Below, one piece after another: positions 1 to 9,777 of a stretch of DNA of 64,000 nucleotides. The stretch comes from Pseudomonas oryzihabitans (GTDB lineage: Bacteria > Pseudomonadota > Gammaproteobacteria > Pseudomonadales > Pseudomonadaceae). The notes under the pieces were generated by a model that saw nothing but the letters and a program-made list of their open reading frames with translations, ran no database searches and was not told the DNA's origin. Position numbers and translations under genes: made by a program. The stretch is from assembly GCF_014522265.1 (NCBI RefSeq), contig NZ_CP017024.1:951001-1015000 (forward strand), in the 5' to 3' direction. Each line of letters starts with the position of its first letter. The first letter of the stretch is position 1.

Positions 1-444
1 GCCCCGCGCGATTCCGGCAGTGGCACCCTGTTCTGGCTGCAGCGCCAGGACTATTACGACATCCGCCTGGCCGGCCCCCTGGGCCGCGGCGCCACCCGAC
101 TCACCGGCCGTCCGGGCGCCGTCACCCTCGATGTCTCCGGCCAGGGCAGCTATCAGGCCGATTCCCCCGAAGCCCTGCTGGAACAGCAACTCGGCTGGCG
201 CCTGCCGGTCTCGCACCTGCTCTGGTGGGTGCGCGGCCTGCCGGCGCCGGACAGTCGCAGCCAGCTGACCCTGGACGCCGACAGCCACCTGGCGCGTCTG
301 GTACAGGACGGCTGGACCGTCGAATACACCCGCTACACCGAGCAGAACGGCTACACCCTGCCCGAGCGCCTCAAGCTCACCGGCAAGGACCTGGAAGTCA
401 TCCTGGTGGTGAAGACCTGGCAGCCGCGCGAGCTGGGCAAATGA
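1..444 (+). CDS. lolB: Outer-membrane lipoprotein insertase LolB, C-terminal part
   Basis: LolB accepts lipoproteins from the periplasmic carrier LolA and places them in the outer membrane. Only the last 147 residues are present; the frame is open from base 1, so the signal peptide and lipobox lie outside the window. LolB-like features are [21 protein letters not shown], cut here to its core [18 protein letters not shown], then [18 protein letters not shown] and the C-terminal strand [12 protein letters not shown]. The TGA stop overlaps the ispE start codon (ATGA), so the two genes are translationally coupled, as in other pseudomonads. Recognition rests on these motifs plus the lolB-ispE-prs order. 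Confidence 0.93.
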   Translation, partial: APRDSGSGTLFWLQRQDYYDIRLAGPLGRGATRLTGRPGAVTLDVSGQGSYQADSPEALLEQQLGWRLPVSHLLWWVRGLPAPDSRSQLTLDADSHLARLVQDGWTVEYTRYTEQNGYTLPERLKLTGKDLEVILVVKTWQPRELGK

Positions 445-1301
445 CCGCAGCGCCTGCCTTCACCCTGCCGGCACCGGCCAAGCTCAATCTGTTCCTGCAC
501 ATCCTCGGCCGCCGCGCGGACGGTTATCACGAGCTGCAGACGCTGTTCCAGTTTCTCGACTGGGGCGACGACCTGGGCTTTGCCGGACGGGATGACGGCG
601 AATTGCAACTGCACGACGGTCTGCCGGGCGTCGCCCCCGCGCAGAATCTCATCCTGCGCGCCGCCCGGCTGCTGCAGCAGGAAAGCGCCACGACCAAAGG
701 CGCCGACCTCTGGCTGACCAAACGCCTGCCCATGGGCGGCGGTATCGGTGGCGGCAGTTCGGATGCCGCCACCACCCTGCTTGGCCTGAATCATCTCTGG
801 GGCCTGGGCGCCAGCCTCGACGACCTGGCGGTGCTGGGGCTGCGTCTGGGCGCCGATGTGCCGGTATTCGTCCGCGGCCAGGCCGCCTTCGCCGAGGGCG
901 TGGGGGAAAAGCTCACCCCGGTCACCCCCCCGGAACCCTGGTATCTCGTGGCCGTGCCGCAAGTCTCTGTAAGTACAGCAGAAATTTTTTCAGATCCGCT
1001 GTTGACACGGGACACTCCCGCCATTAAAGTTTGCGCCGTTCTCAAGTGGTCAGGTCGAAACGACTGCCAGAGTACGGTCGAAAGGCGTTACCCAGAAATT
1101 CGTAACGCTTTGATCTTGCTAAACAAATTTGTTTCAGCTAGATTAACCGGCACTGGAGGTTGCATATTTGGAAGCTTTCCAAATAAGACCGAAGCTGATA
1201 CAGTAGCTAGCCAGCTACCAGCATCACTTCCAGGCTTCGTGGCCAAAGGTAGCAACACTTCCATGTTGCACCGGGCGCTGGCAAGCCTGACCAGAGAATG
1301 A
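441..1301 (+). CDS. ispE: 4-diphosphocytidyl-2-C-methyl-D-erythritol kinase
   Basis: ATP-dependent kinase of the MEP isoprenoid pathway, cytoplasmic, 286 residues (normal length). GHMP-kinase signatures are intact: [10 protein letters not shown] with Lys14, glycine-rich ATP loop [14 protein letters not shown] at residues 97-110, the Asp motif GADVPVF at 138-144 and the C-terminal [10 protein letters not shown]. The start is the ATG overlapping the lolB stop. Odd: from about residue 175 (base 966) to the stop the codons change abruptly to gta, aca, att, tta, cta, ata and aga, all rare in the first part. Sample 60-base blocks fall from about 75 % G+C (841-900) to about 37-43 % (1081-1200). The protein itself still reads as a normal Pseudomonas IspE, so the tail looks like a synonymous replacement rather than decay. 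Confidence 0.95.
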   Translation: MTAAPAFTLPAPAKLNLFLHILGRRADGYHELQTLFQFLDWGDDLGFAGRDDGELQLHDGLPGVAPAQNLILRAARLLQQESATTKGADLWLTKRLPMGGGIGGGSSDAATTLLGLNHLWGLGASLDDLAVLGLRLGADVPVFVRGQAAFAEGVGEKLTPVTPPEPWYLVAVPQVSVSTAEIFSDPLLTRDTPAIKVCAVLKWSGRNDCQSTVERRYPEIRNALILLNKFVSARLTGTGGCIFGSFPNKTEADTVASQLPASLPGFVAKGSNTSMLHRALASLTRE

Positions 1302-1326
1302 GTACAGCTAGTACTCTGCAAGATAC

Positions 1327-1401
1327 AGGGGCGTCGCCAAGCGGTAAGGCAGCAGGTTTTGATCCTGCCATGCGTTGGTTCGAATCCAGCCGCCCCTGCC
1401 A
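1327..1401 (+). tRNA. tRNA-Gln (anticodon TTG)
   Basis: Complete 75-nt cloverleaf with encoded CCA. The acceptor arm AGGGGCG pairs with CGCCCCT, the D-loop contains AAGCGGTAAGG, the anticodon stem GCAGG/CCTGC encloses loop TTTTGAT with anticodon TTG, and the T-loop is GGTTCGAATCC. It sits between ispE and prs and probably heads the prs transcript. The sequence just upstream, 1301-1315, is a short palindrome (AGTAC-N5-GTACT). Confidence 0.96.
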
Positions 1402-1442
1402 TTTTCCTTCCAAGACCCACCTCAAGCCGCAGGAACTGCAGC

Positions 1443-2384
1443 GTGTCCAAGATGATGGTCTTCACGGGGAACGCCAACCCCGATCTGGCACGGCGCATCG
1501 TGCGCCAGCTGCATATCCCTCTCGGTGACGTCTCCGTCGGAAAATTCTCCGATGGCGAGATCAGCGTCGAAATCAACGAGAACGTGCGGGGCAAGGATGT
1601 CTTCATCATCCAGCCCACCTGCGAGCCGACCAACGACAACCTGATGGAACTGGTGGTGATGGCCGATGCCTTCCGCCGCTCCTCGGCCACTCGTATCACC
1701 GCAGTCATCCCCTATTTCGGTTATGCCCGCCAGGATCGCCGTCCGCGTTCCGCACGCGTCGCCATCACCGCCAAGGTCGTGGCCGACATGCTGACCGTGG
1801 TGGGCATCAATCGCGTGCTCACCGTCGATCTGCATGCCGACCAGATCCAGGGCTTCTTCGATATTCCCGTGGACAACATCTACGGCTCCCCCGCCCTGGT
1901 GGATGACATCGAAGACCAGCGTTTCGAAAATCTGATGATCGTCTCCCCGGACATCGGCGGCGTGGTGCGTGCGCGTGCCGTGGCCAAGAGTCTGGGTGTG
2001 GACCTGGCGATCATCGACAAGCGTCGTCCCAAGGCCAACCAGTCGGAAGTGATGCACATCATCGGTGACATCCAGGACCGCACCTGCGTGCTGGTCGACG
2101 ACATGGTCGATACCGCCGGCACCCTGTGCCACGCGGCCAAGGCCCTGAAGGAACACGGCGCCGCCAAGGTCCTGGCCTACTGCACCCACCCGGTGCTGTC
2201 GGGTCGGGCCATCGAGAACATCGACAACTCCGTGCTGGACGAGCTGGTGGTGACCAACACCATTCCGCTGTCCGCCGCGGCTCAGGCCTGCAGCCGTATC
2301 CGCCAACTGGACATCGCGCCGGTGGTGGCCGAGGCGGTACGCCGGATCAGTAACGAAGAATCCATCAGCGCGATGTTCCGTTAA
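1443..2384 (+). CDS. prs: Ribose-phosphate pyrophosphokinase (PRPP synthase)
   Basis: Makes 5-phosphoribosyl-1-pyrophosphate from ribose 5-phosphate and ATP for nucleotide, His and Trp synthesis. The 313-residue length is exact for class I PRPP synthases if translation starts at the GTG at 1443 ([12 protein letters not shown]), which has AGGAACTG upstream; a longer reading would run through the tRNA. Motifs seen: [25 protein letters not shown] (nucleotide-binding flexible loop) and the PRPP loop [13 protein letters not shown] near residues 216-228. A strong terminator follows at 2405-2440, so rplY is probably a separate unit. Confidence 0.97.
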   Translation: MSKMMVFTGNANPDLARRIVRQLHIPLGDVSVGKFSDGEISVEINENVRGKDVFIIQPTCEPTNDNLMELVVMADAFRRSSATRITAVIPYFGYARQDRRPRSARVAITAKVVADMLTVVGINRVLTVDLHADQIQGFFDIPVDNIYGSPALVDDIEDQRFENLMIVSPDIGGVVRARAVAKSLGVDLAIIDKRRPKANQSEVMHIIGDIQDRTCVLVDDMVDTAGTLCHAAKALKEHGAAKVLAYCTHPVLSGRAIENIDNSVLDELVVTNTIPLSAAAQACSRIRQLDIAPVVAEAVRRISNEESISAMFR

Positions 2385-2404
2385 GGAACAGCCGCTCTGG
2401 AAGC

Positions 2405-2440
2405 GCCCTGGAAGGCCGTGACGGTCTACCGGGGCTTTTT
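2405..2440 (+). terminator. Rho-independent terminator after prs
   Basis: GCCCTGG (2405-2411) pairs with CCGGGGC (2429-2435), with an inner stem closing on a TGA loop, followed directly by TTTTT. It lies 20 bases beyond the prs stop. Confidence 0.85.
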
Positions 2441-2506
2441 AGTCGGTAGGGCCGTGGAACTGGTCGCAAGTCCCGGTCTGCCGATTCCTTATCCTGGAGA
2501 TTCACA

Positions 2507-3130
2507 ATGTCTGATTTCACTCTGAATGCCGAAGTGCGTTCCGACCTGGGGAAAGGTGCGAGCCGCCGCCTGCGTCGTAATGCCGGTAACGTTCCCGCCG
2601 TGATCTACGGTGGCGACAAGGCTCCGACGTCCATCACCCTGGTCGGCAAAGACCTGGCCAAGATGCTGGAAAGCGAAGCCGCCTTCGCCAGCGTCATCAC
2701 CCTGAAGGTTGATGGCAGCAACGAAAGCGTGCTGGTCAAGGCCCTGCAGCGTCACCCCTCCAAGGGCTACGTCATGCACGCCGACTTCCTGCGCGTCATC
2801 GCCGGTCAGAAGCTGACCGCTCACGTGCCCCTGCACTTCATGAACCAGGAAACCTCCGTGGGCGTGAAGCAACAGGGTGGCGAGATCCTGCACACCATCA
2901 ACGAAGTCGAAGTTTCCTGCCTGCCGAAAGACCTGCCGGAATTCATCGAAGTCGACATGGCCAAGGTCGCCCTGGACCAGATCGTTCACCTGAGCGACCT
3001 GAACGTCCCGGCTGGCGTCGAGCTGGTGTCCCTGGCCCACGGCAGCGATCTGCCGGTTGCCAGCATCCACATGCCGCGCATCCGTGAAGAAGCTGCTGAC
3101 GGCGCTGCCGAAGAAGGCGCTGCCGAGTAA
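2507..3130 (+). CDS. rplY: 50S ribosomal protein L25, general stress (Ctc) form
   Basis: Binds 5S rRNA in the large subunit. The 207-residue length marks the long Ctc/TL5 type with an N-terminal L25 domain ([19 protein letters not shown]..., about 1-95) and a C-terminal beta domain, not the 94-residue E. coli form. The tail is rich in Glu and Ala ([14 protein letters not shown]). The start ATG at 2507 has CTGGAG upstream. It is followed 34 bases later by pth, the usual partner in pseudomonads. Confidence 0.96.
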   Translation: MSDFTLNAEVRSDLGKGASRRLRRNAGNVPAVIYGGDKAPTSITLVGKDLAKMLESEAAFASVITLKVDGSNESVLVKALQRHPSKGYVMHADFLRVIAGQKLTAHVPLHFMNQETSVGVKQQGGEILHTINEVEVSCLPKDLPEFIEVDMAKVALDQIVHLSDLNVPAGVELVSLAHGSDLPVASIHMPRIREEAADGAAEEGAAE

Positions 3131-3164
3131 GTTCTCGCACGCCTGAAAGAGAAGGGCTCCTGAC

Positions 3165-3749
3165 ATGACTGCCGTCCAACTGATCGTCGGCCTGGGTAAT
3201 CCGGGCCCCGAATACGACCAGACTCGGCACAATGCAGGGGCCCTTTTCGTTGAGCGACTGGCAGCCGCCCAGGGCGCGAGCCTGGCTGTCGACCGCAAGT
3301 ATCATGGCCTGGTGGGGCGCTTCCGCCACGCGGGCAACGATGTTCGTCTACTCATCCCCACCACCTACATGAACCGCAGCGGCCAGGCCGTGGCGGCGCT
3401 CGCCGGCTTTTTCCGCATCCCGCCGGCAGCCATCCTGGTGGCCCACGATGAACTCGACCTGCCACCCGGCACAGCACGCCTCAAGACCGGCGGCGGCCAT
3501 GGGGGGCACAACGGACTGCGCGACATCATCGCCCAGCTCGGCAATCAGAACGGCTTCCAGCGTCTGCGCCTGGGCATCGGCCATCCGGGGCATGCCAGCC
3601 TGGTCTCCAACTTCGTGCTGGGCCGCGCACCGCGCAGCGAGCAGGACCTGCTCGACACCAGCATCGATGCCGCCCTGGAGGTGGTTCCGGAGCTGCTGAC
3701 CGGCGACCTGACCCGCGCCATGCAACGCCTGCACAGCCGCAAGGCCTGA
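3165..3749 (+). CDS. pth: Peptidyl-tRNA hydrolase
   Basis: Recycles peptidyl-tRNAs dropped from the ribosome by cleaving the ester bond. 194 residues, the normal length. Active-site residues can be placed: Asn12 in GLGNPG, catalytic His22 in TRHNAG, Asn70 in TTYMNRSG, Asp95 in AHDELDLP and Asn116 in GGHNGLRD. The ATG at 3165 has AGAAGGGCTCC in front. It forms a rplY-pth-ychF cluster with a 42-base gap to ychF. Confidence 0.97.
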   Translation: MTAVQLIVGLGNPGPEYDQTRHNAGALFVERLAAAQGASLAVDRKYHGLVGRFRHAGNDVRLLIPTTYMNRSGQAVAALAGFFRIPPAAILVAHDELDLPPGTARLKTGGGHGGHNGLRDIIAQLGNQNGFQRLRLGIGHPGHASLVSNFVLGRAPRSEQDLLDTSIDAALEVVPELLTGDLTRAMQRLHSRKA

Positions 3750-3791
3750 CCTACCCTACCCTCTTCCTTTTCTTCCGCGAGGACACACACC

Positions 3792-4892
<1,101 letters not shown>

Positions 4893-4910
4893 GCGACGGC
4901 AAACGCCAGA

Positions 4911-4950
4911 ACCCCCTCCTCACCGCAAGGTGGCGAGGGGGTTTTCTTTT
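4911..4950 (+). terminator. Rho-independent terminator after ychF
   Basis: ACCCCCTC (4911-4918) pairs with GAGGGGGT (4935-4942) around an inner CACCGCAAGGTGG hairpin, followed by TTTCTTTT. It marks the end of the conserved block before the accessory region. Confidence 0.88.
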
Positions 4951-5052
4951 GCCCGTTCGCCAACGGCCTGGCTGACACCGGACGCCTGGCGATTTGGCAC
5001 AATGACGGCGATCCGACCGCCGTCGAACGTCTCCCGCTGCCTGGATGCCGCC

Positions 5053-5964
5053 ATGAATTTCGAAGACCTGCGCCTGTTCGTCACCACCCTGAACGAGGGC
5101 AGCTTCACCGCCGCCGCCGACAAGCTGGGGCTGTCCAAGCAATACGTCAGCCGGCGGACCCTGTTGCTGGAGGAAAGTCTTGGCGTGCGGTTGATCAACC
5201 GCACCACGCGGCGTCTGCAGGCGACCGAGCTGGGGATGCTGCTCTACGAGCGAGCGGTGAAGATCCTCGAAGACGTCAACGACACCGAGGAGTTGCTCTC
5301 CAGCCGGCGGACGGTGCCCCAGGGGGTGCTGAGAGTCAGTGCGCCCATGACCTTTGGCACCCTGCACCTGAGTCCCCTGCTGCCGGATTTTCTCTCGGCC
5401 TATCCGCAGATCCGCCTGGAGCTGGATCTCAATGACCGGGCGGTGGATCTGCTCGCCGAGGGCTACGACATGTCGATCCGCATCGGCACCCTGGCCGATT
5501 CCAGTCTGATCGCCAAGCGACTGACCGAGATGCAGCTGGTGACCTGTGCCAGTCCGGATTATCTAAAGAAGGCGCCGCCGCTGCTGCAACCGGAGGATCT
5601 GGCCGAGCACAGCTGTCTGCTCTATGGCCATGGTCGCCAGGTGGAATGGCGCTTTCAGCGCGGAGGCAAGCCGCTGGTGCTGCCCATGCAGGGTCAGCTC
5701 AGGGCCAACAACGGAGAGGTGGTGCGGGACGCGGCCATCGCCGGTCAGGGCATCGCGGTGCTGCCGACCTTCATCATCGGCGCGGCGCTGGCCTCAGGGG
5801 CGCTGGTGCAGGTGCTGGAAGACTTCGCCCTGCCCAGCGCGGCGGTCTATGCGGTCTATCCCCAGCATCGTCAGTCGGCGCGCATCGTCCAGCTGTTCTC
5901 GGACTATCTGCGCGACCGCCTGACGGTCGGGCCGACTCACGCTACGGCGCCGCGGGTCGGTTGA
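5053..5964 (+). CDS. LysR-family transcriptional regulator
   Basis: 303 residues. The N-terminal winged helix-turn-helix (FEDLRLFVTTLNEGSFTAAA, with SKQYVSRRTLLLEESLGVRL as recognition region) occupies about residues 3-62, and a periplasmic-binding-protein-like effector domain follows from about 90. It belongs to the CrgA-type subgroup (RTTRRLQATELG; phrases such as LRVSAPMTFG and DMSIRIGTL). The start at 5053 is chosen because it begins the HTH domain; a longer frame would run into ychF. The effector is unknown. Its last 28 bases overlap the 3' end of the convergent gene at 5937-6296. Confidence 0.9.
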   Translation: MNFEDLRLFVTTLNEGSFTAAADKLGLSKQYVSRRTLLLEESLGVRLINRTTRRLQATELGMLLYERAVKILEDVNDTEELLSSRRTVPQGVLRVSAPMTFGTLHLSPLLPDFLSAYPQIRLELDLNDRAVDLLAEGYDMSIRIGTLADSSLIAKRLTEMQLVTCASPDYLKKAPPLLQPEDLAEHSCLLYGHGRQVEWRFQRGGKPLVLPMQGQLRANNGEVVRDAAIAGQGIAVLPTFIIGAALASGALVQVLEDFALPSAAVYAVYPQHRQSARIVQLFSDYLRDRLTVGPTHATAPRVG

Positions 5965-6296
5965 CGCTGGGGCCACTGCTGGAGGGTTCGCTCGGCGCCG
6001 TCGGCAGCCAGGCGCTGGCCATCCAGACGCTGCTGCTGACGCTGGATCGCCGGCTGCAGACTGCGCTCGGCGCCGTTTTCAGCCAGGGCACGCTGCGGGT
6101 CGAGACGCTGCTGCTGGCGCTGGATCGACGGCTGCAGGCTGCGCTCGGTGCCGTTCTCGGCCAGGGTGCGATCCTGCTGCTGGTGCTTTTCGATCAGCGA
6201 ACCCAGGGGGCGCAGGGCGCTTTCCTCGGCCTGGGCGGATTGGGCGATGGCGGTGGTGAGCAGAGTGGCGGCGAACAGAGCGGTGAGGGCTTTCAT
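5937..6296 (-). CDS. Small secreted protein with three internal repeats
   Basis: 119 residues, no family recognised. A Sec signal peptide is clear: MKALTALFAATLLTTAIAQSAQA, cut by a signal peptidase I-type AQA site. The mature protein is nearly all one repeat of about 27 residues occurring three times: RTLAENGTERSLQPSIQRQQ, ALAENGAERSLQPAIQRQQQ and LAADGAERTLQQ (last partial), spaced by RLDPQ/RLDGQ. It is rich in Gln, Arg, Leu and Glu, probably helical and periplasmic. AGGTACTCGCC precedes the ATG. The block 50 bases upstream (6346-6402) closely resembles the block upstream of the lipoprotein gene at 9365, suggesting shared control. Confidence 0.75.
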   Translation of the reverse strand: MKALTALFAATLLTTAIAQSAQAEESALRPLGSLIEKHQQQDRTLAENGTERSLQPSIQRQQQRLDPQRALAENGAERSLQPAIQRQQQRLDGQRLAADGAERTLQQWPQRQPTRGAVA

Positions 6297-6345
6297 GGCG
6301 AGTACCTGTGTCGGGTGGGTGTGGACTCATTGTCGCCAGCCCACC

Positions 6346-6402
6346 CCGCGCCTAGAAATCGTCCCGCGGGATAGCGATCATCGACCGCGCTGATGATGGC
6401 GC
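6346..6402 (-). promoter_or_regulatory. Conserved upstream block, copy 1
   Basis: On the minus strand this reads CATCAGCGCGGTCGAT, then CGCTATCC, ACGATTT and a G-rich end. It matches the block at 9778-9834 at most positions. Both lie 45-50 bases upstream of the start codon of a small exported protein. Inference: a shared activator site or promoter element; the regulator is unknown. Confidence 0.45.
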
Positions 6403-7590
6403 TCAGGCCCGCGCCTGACGCTGGCGCAGCAGGAACAGGTACCAGACGGCCAGCGCCGTGGCGGCCAGCAGGCAGCCGGCCAGGCTGACGCCGGTCCAGC
6501 CAAAGTGCTCGTACAGCCGCGCCGACAGCAGCGAACCCAGGGAGCCGCCGAGGAAGTAGCCGGTCATGTAGCCGGCGTTGAGGCGACTACGGGCTTCCGG
6601 GCGCAGGCGATAGACCACGTTCTGGTTGCTGACGTGGCTGAGCTGCACGGCGAGATCCAGCACCAGGATGCCGACCAGCAGCGCCGCCAGCGACTGCTGG
6701 GCGAAGGCCAGGGGCAGCCAGGCCAGGGTCAGGGAAGCCAGCCCGATGCTGGTGGCGAGACCACCCTTGCCCTGGTCGGCCATGCGCCCGGCCAGGTTGG
6801 CGGCCAGGGCGCCCACCGCGCCGGCGAGACCGAACAGGCCGATGGTACCGTCGCTGAAGCCATAGGGTTCGGCGGCGAGCAGAAAGGCCAGGGGCGTCCA
6901 GAACACCGCGAAGACGGCGAAGCCCAGACAGCCCAGCAGGGTGCGCAGACGATGCAGGGGTTCGTCGCGCAAGAGCACGAACACCGAACCCAGCAGCCGT
7001 GGATAGCTCAGGCCCGCCGACTGCTGATAGCGCGGCAGCGCCAGGCGCAGGGCCAGGGCGGTGGCCAGCATCAGACCGGCCGCCACGGCATAGACGGTGC
7101 GCCAGTCGCCCAGGGACGAGAGCGCTCCGGCCACGGTGCGGGCCAGCAGGATGCCGAGGATGAGGCCGCTCATCACCGTGCCCACCGCCCTACCCCGCTG
7201 CTCCGGCGCGGCCAGGGTCGCGGCGAAGGGCACCAGCACCTGGGCCACCACCGAGAAGAGTCCGGTCATGGCGGTGCCCACTAGCAGCCAGGTCAGACTG
7301 GTGGCGGTGGCGCTCAGGGCCAGGCCGGCGGCGGCGATCACACTCATGGTGACGATCAGCCGGCGGCGCTCCAGCAGATCGCCCAGGGGCACCAGCAGCA
7401 GGAGCCCGGCGGCGTAGCTGAGCTGGGCGGTGGTGACGATGCTGCCGGCCTGGGTGTAGCTGAGGTCGAAGCGCTGGGCGATGGTGTGCAGCAACGGCTG
7501 GTTGTAGTAGTTGCTGGCCACCGCGATACCGGTGGCGACGGCCATGAGCAGGGTCAGCCAGCGGCTGAGAGGAGGCGTGGGGCTCGACAT
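6403..7590 (-). CDS. MFS transporter, drug/metabolite efflux type
   Basis: 395 residues with about 12 hydrophobic segments. The first helix carries VASNYYNQPLLHTIA, the loop 2-3 motif is PLGDLLERRRLI, and RPEARSRLNAGYMTGYF lies near helix 10; these place it in the same MFS subfamily as the gene at 20000-21226. Start at 7590 (MSSPTPPLSRW) is preferred over the upstream ATG at 7632, which would add 14 poorly conserved residues. It is divergent from the LysR gene at 7693 with 102 bases between them, so that regulator probably controls it. Substrate unknown. Confidence 0.88.
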   Translation of the reverse strand: MSSPTPPLSRWLTLLMAVATGIAVASNYYNQPLLHTIAQRFDLSYTQAGSIVTTAQLSYAAGLLLLVPLGDLLERRRLIVTMSVIAAAGLALSATATSLTWLLVGTAMTGLFSVVAQVLVPFAATLAAPEQRGRAVGTVMSGLILGILLARTVAGALSSLGDWRTVYAVAAGLMLATALALRLALPRYQQSAGLSYPRLLGSVFVLLRDEPLHRLRTLLGCLGFAVFAVFWTPLAFLLAAEPYGFSDGTIGLFGLAGAVGALAANLAGRMADQGKGGLATSIGLASLTLAWLPLAFAQQSLAALLVGILVLDLAVQLSHVSNQNVVYRLRPEARSRLNAGYMTGYFLGGSLGSLLSARLYEHFGWTGVSLAGCLLAATALAVWYLFLLRQRQARA

Positions 7591-7692
7591 CCGCGAGGTC
7601 CGGCATGGGAAAGGCTGGTCAGTATCGGACAACGGCAGCCATCGGTTAAATGAATCGTTAAGATGGTTTCGATCTCATTTCAAGATAGCGCC
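7591..7692. promoter_or_regulatory. Divergent promoter region, MFS/LysR pair
   Basis: AT-rich for this genome. It contains an imperfect inverted repeat ATGAATCG ... CGATCTCAT (about 7650-7678), a plausible LysR T-N11-A-type site that would serve both genes. No clear -35/-10 pair was assigned. Confidence 0.35.
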
Positions 7693-8568
7693 ATGAACCT
7701 CAAGCAACTGGAATTCGCCGTCGCCCTAGCCGAGGAGCGCCACTTCACCCGCGCCGCCGAGCGTTGTCATGTGGTGCAGTCGGCGCTCAGTCACCAGATC
7801 GCCCGCCTGGAAGCCGAACTGGGCGCTACCCTGTTCGAACGCCTGCCGCGGCAGGTGCGCCTCACCCCCGCCGGCGAAGCGCTGCTGGTCCAGGCGCGGC
7901 AGGCGCTGGCGGCGGTGGAAAGGCTGCAGCAGGACGTGGCCGCTGCGGTCGGCGCCATTCGCGGCACCCTGACACTGGGCCTGATCTCCTCGGTGCCCCG
8001 TCTGGATATCGTCGAGTTGCTGGCCACCTTCCATGCCCGCCATCCCCAGGTGGACATCCGGCTGCGCCAGGACAAGAGCGAGACGCTGCTGGCGGCGGTG
8101 CGCGAGCGACAACTGGATTTCGCCCTGATCGGCCTGTCGCGCCAGGTGGCCCTGGAGGCGGTGGCCAGCCGCCTGCTGCTCAGCGAGGAGCTGGTGGCGG
8201 TGCTGCCCGCTGCGCACGCCCTGGCGGGGCGGGAAAGGCTGTCGCTGCACGAGCTGGTGGATCTGCCGCTGGTGGACCTGCCCGCCGGCAGCGGCGCCCG
8301 GCGGCAGACCGACGAGGCCTTCGCCGCCCTGGGCCTGCCCCATCGGGTGGGTTTCGAGACGGGCAACATGCAGCTGCTGGAACGCTTCGTCCGCCGCGGT
8401 CTGGCCATCGGCCTGGTGCCCCAGAGTATCGCCAGCACCTTTGCCGGCCTGGCCCGGGTGCCGGTCAGCGATGCCCCGCAGCGCAACGTCCATGCCATCT
8501 GGTCGCCGCTGCCGACGCCGGCGACGCGGGAATTTCTCAAGGTCCTGGAAGAGGCCCTGGTGGATTAG
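7693..8568 (+). CDS. LysR-family transcriptional regulator
   Basis: 291 residues. The HTH spans about 2-60 (NLKQLEFAVALAEERHFTRA, then CHVVQSALSHQIARLEAELG), with a LysR substrate-binding domain after residue 90 (GTLTLGLISSVPRLDIVELL). Start at 7693 rather than 7663 because MNLKQLEF is the canonical LysR beginning. It probably regulates the divergent MFS exporter. No operon partner lies downstream; a long repeat array follows. Confidence 0.92.
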   Translation: MNLKQLEFAVALAEERHFTRAAERCHVVQSALSHQIARLEAELGATLFERLPRQVRLTPAGEALLVQARQALAAVERLQQDVAAAVGAIRGTLTLGLISSVPRLDIVELLATFHARHPQVDIRLRQDKSETLLAAVRERQLDFALIGLSRQVALEAVASRLLLSEELVAVLPAAHALAGRERLSLHELVDLPLVDLPAGSGARRQTDEAFAALGLPHRVGFETGNMQLLERFVRRGLAIGLVPQSIASTFAGLARVPVSDAPQRNVHAIWSPLPTPATREFLKVLEEALVD

Positions 8569-8725
8569 CCCCACTTACCAGCGGGCCGTGCAGCCGTTGA
8601 GGTGATGCGCGGGCTACGTGCCGGAGTATGGTCCGGTGACGGCCCCCTGGGGCACGAGGCGCTTCTTGGTCCGCGATCCTGGTGGCCAGTCGATGCGACC
8701 GCGCCTACGGTCTATCGCAGCCATG

Positions 8726-9350
8726 GCCTGAGCCTTTTCCAGGGGTGACGTCGCTGTGTGTGGGGCGTGCCCTCACCCCAACCTTCTCCCGGAGGGAGAG
8801 GGGGTTGTTCGAGCAGGCATTCAGCTCTATCGGAGCCGTAGCCTGGAAAACGGCGCAGCCTTTTCCGGAAGTGACTTCAGTGTGCAGGGCGTGCCCTCAC
8901 CCCAACCCTTTCCCGGAGGGAGAGGGGGTTATTCGAGCAGGCATTCAGCTCTATCGGAGCCGTAGTCTGGAAAACGGCGCAGCCTTTTCCGGGAGTGACT
9001 TCAGAGTGCGGGGCGCGCCCTCACCCCGCCCCTCTCCCGAGGGAGAGAGGGTTAACCGAGCAGGTGTTCAGCCGCCGTGAAACGCTCGACAGAGCCGTAG
9101 CCTGGAAAACGGCGCAGCCTTTTCCGGGAGTGACTTCAGTGTGCGGGGCGTGCCCTCACCCCAACCCTTTCCCGGAGGGAGAGGGGGTTATTCGAGCAGG
9201 CGTTCAGCTCTATCGGAGCCGTAGCCTGGAAAACGGCGCAGCCTTTTCCGGTAGTGACTTCAGTGTGCGGGGCGCGCCTTCACCCCAACCCTCTCATAGA
9301 GGGAGAGGAGAACCGAGCAGGTGTTCAGCCGCCGTGAAACGCTCGACAGC
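8726..9350. repeat. Tandem array of composite palindromic repeats
   Basis: Five copies of a hairpin of type CCCTCACCCC...CTCCCGGAGGGAG start at 8771, 8894, 9018, 9153 and 9278 (period about 123-135). They alternate with a second palindrome, CCTGGAAAACGGCGCAGCCT with TTTCC, at about 8842, 8967, 9101 and 9225; a degenerate first copy is near 8726. Linkers repeat too: GCATTCAGCTCTATCGGAGC in some units and GCCGCCGTGAAACGCTCGAC in two (9070-9090, 9327-9346). Everything in the 796-base gap between the LysR gene and the lipoprotein gene from about 8726 on is this array; 8569-8725 shows nothing. Short ORFs here are repeat translations. Confidence 0.92.
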
Positions 9351-9364
9351 CTGCCGACCTGCCC

Positions 9365-9733
9365 TCAACCCTCGCTAACCGGCAGTCGGCGGACGAAGGT
9401 GCCCACCCGCCAGGCCAGCTGCTCGCCCTGGCACTGCACCAGCAGATTGCGTACCGGATAGGACTGGCCGGCAATGCTGGCCTCGGCTTCCGCCTCGCTG
9501 GCGCCGTCAAGGTGGTTGCGGGCCAGCACCCGGTAGCTGCCGGTGGCGCAACGCTCGGCAGCTTCGCCCGCGCAGCCGGACCAGCTGCCGAATACCCCGT
9601 TGCACTGCACCAGGTAGGCGGTGCGGCCATCCTGCAGGTAGGCGGTGTGGGAGCTGGCACAGCCGGCCAGCAGGGCGAGCGAGCCGGCGCAGGCCAGCAG
9701 GCGGAGGGTATTGCGAAGGGCGGCGAGGGACAT
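9365..9733 (-). CDS. Small lipoprotein of unknown function
   Basis: 122 residues. A lipoprotein signal peptide ends in lipobox LLAGC (LLACAGSLALLAGCASS); Cys would be lipidated. The mature part has further Cys residues (VQCNGV, WSGCAG, ERCATG, VQCQGE), so disulphide bonds in the periplasm are likely. The start at 9733 puts the ATG after GGAGCCACTCCC; the upstream ATG at 9775 would place a non-signal sequence first. A perfect 8-bp inverted repeat at 9739-9761 lies in the leader, overlapping the ribosome-binding region. No family recognised. Confidence 0.78.
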   Translation of the reverse strand: MSLAALRNTLRLLACAGSLALLAGCASSHTAYLQDGRTAYLVQCNGVFGSWSGCAGEAAERCATGSYRVLARNHLDGASEAEAEASIAGQSYPVRNLLVQCQGEQLAWRVGTFVRRLPVSEG

Positions 9734-9738
9734 GGGAG

Positions 9739-9761
9739 TGGCTCCAAACAATATGGAGCCA
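9739..9761 (-). promoter_or_regulatory. Leader hairpin/operator before lipoprotein gene
   Basis: TGGCTCCA-N7-TGGAGCCA, a perfect 8-bp inverted repeat starting 6 bases upstream of the ATG. One arm contains the GGAGCC Shine-Dalgarno, so it could mask the ribosome site in the mRNA or bind a dimeric regulator. A TATTGT -10-like hexamer with TTGGCT 16 bases upstream overlaps it. Confidence 0.4.
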
Positions 9762-9777
9762 TCGTAAGAAGCCAACG

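Noticed and set aside
225..440. In-frame extension of ispE upstream to 225
   Set aside because: It overlaps the lolB coding sequence in another frame and adds a non-conserved Arg/Pro/Gly stretch; ATG 441 gives the family length.
8771..9310. Regular spacing suggesting a CRISPR array
   Set aside because: The units are long palindromes with repeated, not unique, spacers, and no cas gene is present.
8682..9378. ORFs of 69-132 codons in the repeat region
   Set aside because: They are translations of the repeated palindromes and have no ribosome sites.
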